From Clostridium sp. (GTDB lineage: Bacteria; Bacillota; Clostridia; Lachnospirales; Lachnospiraceae): a stretch of DNA of 41,994 nucleotides. The DNA lies in assembly GCA_031275405.1 (NCBI GenBank), contig JAISOV010000044.1, positions 1-41,994 on the forward strand. Direction: 5' to 3'. The position numbers were made by a program, and so were the translations under genes. Positions 38,279-41,994 of this stretch are shown piece by piece. Position 1 is the stretch's first letter. Each line of letters begins with the position of its first letter. Below the pieces are notes generated by a model that saw nothing but the letters and a program-made list of their open reading frames with translations, was not told the DNA's origin and made no database searches.

Positions 38279-40333
38279 TCAAATTTCCTCCTGTTCGCCA
38301 AATAGCATATTTAACATATTTGCTTGATGCACCTGTATATCCTCAAAAGTCCATTCTTGCCCAGCGTCACGGATTCCCTGATTGTCCTTGCACATCTGCA
38401 TCATTATCATGAACTTTATGGACGCCACGCTAACCTGCTTGATTTTGCCGGAAGCGTCCAAATAGTGGTCAAGTTTTGCTTTCGGACTCCAGTCAGAGCC
38501 GGAACTGTTGGCTTCGCTGCCTATCATGGCGTAATTGCCTAAGCAGTTGATTTGCGCTTCGGTCAGGTCGCTGCCGTCCTTGTTTATAAGATTCCGCGCG
38601 TAGTAATGCTCTAAGCTCCTGCGAGTTCTTGAAAAATAGAACTGTTCAAAAACCTTCAATCCAAAATCGCCACAACCAAGCGAGACGAAAAATTCTCTTC
38701 TGTCGCGGCTGCCTTCTTTTGTTTTCTCACCACGAAGCTCGTCCGCGTATTTCTTCCACAGCTTATAGTCGAGATAATTGAACATGAACAGCGGTATGCC
38801 CTTTGATTTTTCTGCGCCATTTCCATAAATGTCGGCAAAATCCAATGTATCGTTATATGCAGTAATGTCAAGCGCGTTGTGCTTAAGAACAGCATTGTCA
38901 AAACTGCCGGGTCTCGGTGTATTAATCTCGTTGAGGTTCTCAGCCACCAAGTAAACATCCTTGAAGTATTTATCCGCCAAGCTCGACAGGAAGGAGCAGT
39001 AATTGCCAATATCCCAGTCACTGTCGTTAAACAGATAGAGCAGGCAATAGAAGAGATAATTCTTCCTTTGGCGAGCCGTGAACGACACCTCAAACATTGA
39101 CAGCAACTGCACAATCTTATGTTGGGCATCGCTTTCGCCGTCAAGATTTTTTAGATATTCTTTCTTTTTGTTTTCCTTTTCCCACCTTCCCCAACGCTGT
39201 AGTTTCCACGGATTATTCTCAACCGTATCATCTTCGTTGGAATGATGAACGATATAGTTATCCAGCAGATATTTTGCCATCAGCAGATTGAATCCGAAAT
39301 TCTTAACAAACGCCTCGCTCAGCAAGTCCTCCGCCTGCACTTTGTCAAATTCACGTAGCAGTTCTTTATCATCAAGGTTAAAACTTGTGGGATCGAAGCC
39401 AGCCTTGTCCATGCGCGTGAGTTTTAGCACAATGAGCAGGAAATTGGAGAAATCGATAATCGGCTGAAAAGTGTCGATTTTTTCATCTTCATCCTTCAGT
39501 CGCTCTCCTCTGCTGCAACCAATCAGATCGCTGATTTTCAGCTTGTTCGTGCTGTCAGCGACAGCCGGCAAAGAATCAAAATCTAAAATGGAACCGAAAT
39601 CACATAAATTCTCCCCAAAAATCTGGACGGCGCTATCACGGTCGCTTGCATACTTTTGTTGGATGTAAGCGTTCATCTCGCTGCAGTTCTCCCACAGACG
39701 GTTGAATTTCGCTTTGTCCGCGTCATCACTCAACCTTTCTATAAGACGCGCCTTGATGATTTCGTGCTTTTCGAGCTGCTCACCGCGTGAGTTCATGATC
39801 TCAAAATAATGGTTCAGGTCGATGTCCTTCGGAACTTGGTAGTGGATAAGGTGGACACCATCCTGAAAATACATCTTGAATTTGTCAAGGCAGGATTCCG
39901 GCACTATCTCGCCGATGGCATCTTTCGCAAATTTGTATCCCCGTACAATGCCGATGTCTTTTTCGTCAACCCTGTAGGTGTCATCGTGGATGCTGATAAT
40001 TGTGCTGTTCGATTTTTTTCGGGCGCGGTATGTCAGCCTGTTTTGGAGCGATATGCCGAGTGCGCCAAGGACAAGGTTAATCGTGGTCAAACGCTGTTGC
40101 CCGTCAATCACCTCATAGACTTGGTCGCCTTTATGGAAGGATACAAGCGTTCCAATAAAATACGTCGGCTTCTTGGCTGCAAAAGCGTCATAGACATCTT
40201 GAATCAGCGCGGAAATCTCGTCCTTTTCCCACGCATAGTTTCGTTGATAAATCGGCACCTCGTATGTCGCTTTGTCACCGTTATAGATGTCGGCGATGGA
40301 CATCTCTCCCAGTGGTAGGGTTTTCGTCTTCAT
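38279..40333 (-). CDS. DUF262 domain protein (ParB-like/GmrS-type), long form
   Basis: The 684-residue protein starts with a DUF262 domain: YEVPIYQRNYAWEKDEISAL (about 23-42), GTLVSFHKG, YEVIDGQQRLTTINLVLGAL (about 73-92) and YFEIMNSRGEQLEKHEIIKA (about 176-195). DUF262 has a ParB/sulfiredoxin fold; relatives include GmrS of the type IV enzyme GmrSD and SspE, which hydrolyse nucleotides and cut or nick modified DNA. The C-terminal 400 residues lack an evident DUF1524 HNH motif. The ATG at 40333 shares bases with the stop of the preceding DUF262 gene (TGATG), with GGGAGGG upstream. A defence role is inferred. Confidence 0.88.
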   Translation of the reverse strand: MKTKTLPLGEMSIADIYNGDKATYEVPIYQRNYAWEKDEISALIQDVYDAFAAKKPTYFIGTLVSFHKGDQVYEVIDGQQRLTTINLVLGALGISLQNRLTYRARKKSNSTIISIHDDTYRVDEKDIGIVRGYKFAKDAIGEIVPESCLDKFKMYFQDGVHLIHYQVPKDIDLNHYFEIMNSRGEQLEKHEIIKARLIERLSDDADKAKFNRLWENCSEMNAYIQQKYASDRDSAVQIFGENLCDFGSILDFDSLPAVADSTNKLKISDLIGCSRGERLKDEDEKIDTFQPIIDFSNFLLIVLKLTRMDKAGFDPTSFNLDDKELLREFDKVQAEDLLSEAFVKNFGFNLLMAKYLLDNYIVHHSNEDDTVENNPWKLQRWGRWEKENKKKEYLKNLDGESDAQHKIVQLLSMFEVSFTARQRKNYLFYCLLYLFNDSDWDIGNYCSFLSSLADKYFKDVYLVAENLNEINTPRPGSFDNAVLKHNALDITAYNDTLDFADIYGNGAEKSKGIPLFMFNYLDYKLWKKYADELRGEKTKEGSRDRREFFVSLGCGDFGLKVFEQFYFSRTRRSLEHYYARNLINKDGSDLTEAQINCLGNYAMIGSEANSSGSDWSPKAKLDHYLDASGKIKQVSVASIKFMIMMQMCKDNQGIRDAGQEWTFEDIQVHQANMLNMLFGEQEEI

Positions 40334-41787
40334 CACTTTCCCTCCCAAAAACTGTGTTTTTTAAAGTGGTAAAGGTAGTGCGGATAAATGCCATCTTCGT
40401 CCGGCTCATCGGAATAGCCTTTTTTTGCGGGATCTGCTATATCTCCATTCTGCAAAGTGTTCACTTTATCGGAAAGCGTAGAAAGTAACACAACAGGCGA
40501 ATCCGCTTCCGTGATAATCTTGTATATGTTAAACGAATTCTTGACGCCGTTGCCCATAATGAAGTTTTGCGCTGCCAGCCAGCCAACGTTATAATACTGC
40601 GCCCTGAGCGAGTAAGCCCAGACAAAAGCGAACACCACAAACTGATTTAACAGGTCTGTATCCGTCTTGGACGGCCGTTCTGGACAGAACCTATCAACAT
40701 ACAGCAATATAGCGGTATCGAGCAACAGGCGTGTGATTCGGTTGCCCACACCGTTTCTATAGGTTCGAAGGTTAAGCGTTTTTACGATAGCATTGTCATT
40801 AATGTAATAACCCTCGTATTTGTCGTTGTTTTGAATATCCTTTAGGATGTCAAAGTAATGCCTTGCATAATCAAAGAAGGGCTTACCCGCTACAATTGGC
40901 GTGTCCAACTGAAATGGCTTTAGGTTTCGTATGCCCGACACAAATGGCATAGCGGAGTTGTTGACCATATCGGCGTAGGAGAACGCCCCTTTGTAAAACT
41001 GTGCGTAAGGGAAGTTATCCTGTCTGGTAATCCCCTTGAACTTATGGATATTATGTTCAGTTAACTCCCACGCCTTGTTGCCCCTTGTCCACTCTTTCAC
41101 ACGGTACAGATAATCGCTGAACAGAGCAGAAAGCTCTTTCTGGTCTAAGTCCTCCCAATCTTTGACGACCTTTTCCGTTGCAGTGACATTTAAGTTGTTC
41201 ATTTCTCGAAGGTGGTAAGCTTTCAGCAGGTCGTGTGGGTAGAGCTTCTTGCCACGAGCGTTTTGCGAGTCAAAGAACTGAAACGCCTCGGACAGGTCGT
41301 CGGTAATGACCACGATTAACTCGCAGTTGTTCTCAATGTATTCCAAAAGTTCACGCCTGTCTCTGTCGTCAATGATGTTGTTTGCACGTCGCTCCAAAAT
41401 GCGATAATTGCTCGGTATGTTGCGAGTGTTATAGGGATGATCGGCGAGGGGCTGTTCCAAAAAGCGAATAGGTGCAGCGCCAAAAGCCTTTAAGAGCAGC
41501 GAAAAGGTGATGGTTCGCTGCTGACCGTCAACGATGTCATATTGCCCGTTATGTTGATGGAGGATGAGCGTCCCTACTCGGTAGGTCTCTTTGTTATCAT
41601 TTTTGGCATCGACAATGTCATCCAACAATTGAATGGCATTCTTTGCTGTCCACTTGTAGTGTCTCTGATAATCAGGTATCACCAGATTCACATCGGTGAC
41701 GGCATTGCCGTCCCTGTCCTGCGTAATTGTGTCGTGCAACAGCAAGTCGCCTATTTTAGTTATTGCAAGTTTCAAGCGAGTAGCCAT
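40333..41787 (-). CDS. DUF262 domain protein (ParB-like/GmrS-type), short form
   Basis: The 484-residue protein has the same core motifs: LVIPDYQRHYKWTAKNAIQL (about 35-54), YRVGTLILHQHNG, YDIVDGQQRTITFSLLLKAF (about 82-101) and AFQFFDSQNARGKKLYPHDL (about 167-186). The remaining part is helical, with ILLYVDRFCPERPSKTDTDL near 370. No HNH nuclease motif is visible. The start at 41787 was chosen because AGGAGG lies ten bases upstream; an in-frame ATG at 41796 directly abuts that site. It is the first gene of the three-gene operon. It is not a recent duplicate of the long form, because similarity is limited to the motifs. Confidence 0.88.
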   Translation of the reverse strand: MATRLKLAITKIGDLLLHDTITQDRDGNAVTDVNLVIPDYQRHYKWTAKNAIQLLDDIVDAKNDNKETYRVGTLILHQHNGQYDIVDGQQRTITFSLLLKAFGAAPIRFLEQPLADHPYNTRNIPSNYRILERRANNIIDDRDRRELLEYIENNCELIVVITDDLSEAFQFFDSQNARGKKLYPHDLLKAYHLREMNNLNVTATEKVVKDWEDLDQKELSALFSDYLYRVKEWTRGNKAWELTEHNIHKFKGITRQDNFPYAQFYKGAFSYADMVNNSAMPFVSGIRNLKPFQLDTPIVAGKPFFDYARHYFDILKDIQNNDKYEGYYINDNAIVKTLNLRTYRNGVGNRITRLLLDTAILLYVDRFCPERPSKTDTDLLNQFVVFAFVWAYSLRAQYYNVGWLAAQNFIMGNGVKNSFNIYKIITEADSPVVLLSTLSDKVNTLQNGDIADPAKKGYSDEPDEDGIYPHYLYHFKKHSFWEGK

Positions 41788-41816
41788 ATGGCTCATTCCT
41801 CCTGTTGATTGACATT

Positions 41817-41927
41817 TTATTCTTCGCTGCCACCCGGTTTCAGCTTCTTCTGCATATCCCGCAGCGTACCAAGATATGCTTTCTCCACATCCGTCAGATC
41901 ATCAGGCAGAGCGGCGCGACAGGCGGC
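41817..41927 (-). pseudogene. C-terminal remnant of an unknown gene
   Basis: The minus strand reads CRAALPDDLTDVEKAYLGTL and RDMQKKLKPGGSEE before a stop at 41817. An in-frame TAA lies just upstream at 41930-41928 and no start codon is available. The text looks like a real protein end, 17 bases before the DUF262 ribosome site. The upstream part was probably replaced by the GC-rich tract at the window edge. Confidence 0.45.
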
Positions 41928-41931
41928 TTAA

Positions 41932-41984
41932 CGGACAAGCGAAAATCGCTCGTCCGCGCCGGGGGATTGGGGGCGGTAGCCCCC
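41932..41984. repeat. Two GC-rich inverted repeats at the right edge
   Basis: CGGACAAGCGA (41932-41942) pairs with TCGCTCGTCCG (41946-41956) with one G-U pair. GGGGGC (41969-41974) pairs with GCCCCC (41979-41984). Similar GGGGGCTACCGCCCCC tracts occur in conjugative elements of gut Firmicutes, from my general knowledge. This may be the end of such an element. Confidence 0.5.
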
Positions 41985-41994
41985 AACGAGCCGT

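Overview
The window looks like a chromosomal segment of a gut-type Lachnospiraceae (Clostridia). Ordinary host genes (murG, aspS, galK, a GH4 glycosidase, an AI-2E family exporter, an EAL/HDOD protein, a glutathione peroxidase with a TSCPD protein, a CapA lipoprotein) have strong AGGAGG-type ribosome sites and the mid-GC codon use of that family. The taxon is an inference from gene content; no rRNA or tRNA was seen.

Layout. Positions 1-17436 are host backbone: an Rpn-type nuclease cut by the left edge, a membrane protein, two small orphan proteins, murG convergent with a polysaccharide deacetylase, GH4 and aspS, an AI-2E transporter convergent with an HDOD protein, galK, gpx-TSCPD and a ferredoxin-type aldo/keto reductase. 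Four copies of a dispersed intergenic repeat of up to about 130 bp and a 14-bp tandem array lie between these genes.

Positions about 17437-32600 are a mosaic island with different codon use. It begins inside a truncated C39-like peptidase gene. First comes a cargo run (DUF2200, YgjP-like metallopeptidase, SAM methyltransferase, truncated SPL radical SAM protein), then a broken cytosine methyltransferase gene. Next is a decayed prophage packaging module: a chimeric terminase relic, two methyltransferases (one a clear CmoA homologue), a second and intact terminase pair, an inserted YafQ-DinJ toxin-antitoxin pair, a ferritin-like protein, portal, MuF head protein, a frameshifted DUF2213 protein and a truncated head protein. 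It ends with a HicAB module whose toxin gene is frameshifted, and a damaged IS630-family element. No integrase, tail or lysis genes were seen.

Positions 32668-37085 return to host-like genes: a frameshifted lipoprotein, CapA, and a second, intact C39-like peptidase overlapping a lipoprotein. Positions 37072-41994 hold a probable defence locus on the minus strand: remnants of a PNPOx-family gene joined to a DUF262 fragment, then a tight operon of two DUF262 proteins and a small membrane-anchored protein. A GC-rich inverted-repeat tract typical of mobile-element DNA lies at the right edge.

The most unusual item is the phage-borne pair at 22212-23833: a homologue of the carboxy-SAM synthase CmoA next to an atypical Rossmann methyltransferase, flanked by direct repeats of terminase sequence. 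It may be a transferable nucleic-acid carboxymethylation cassette, which is untested.
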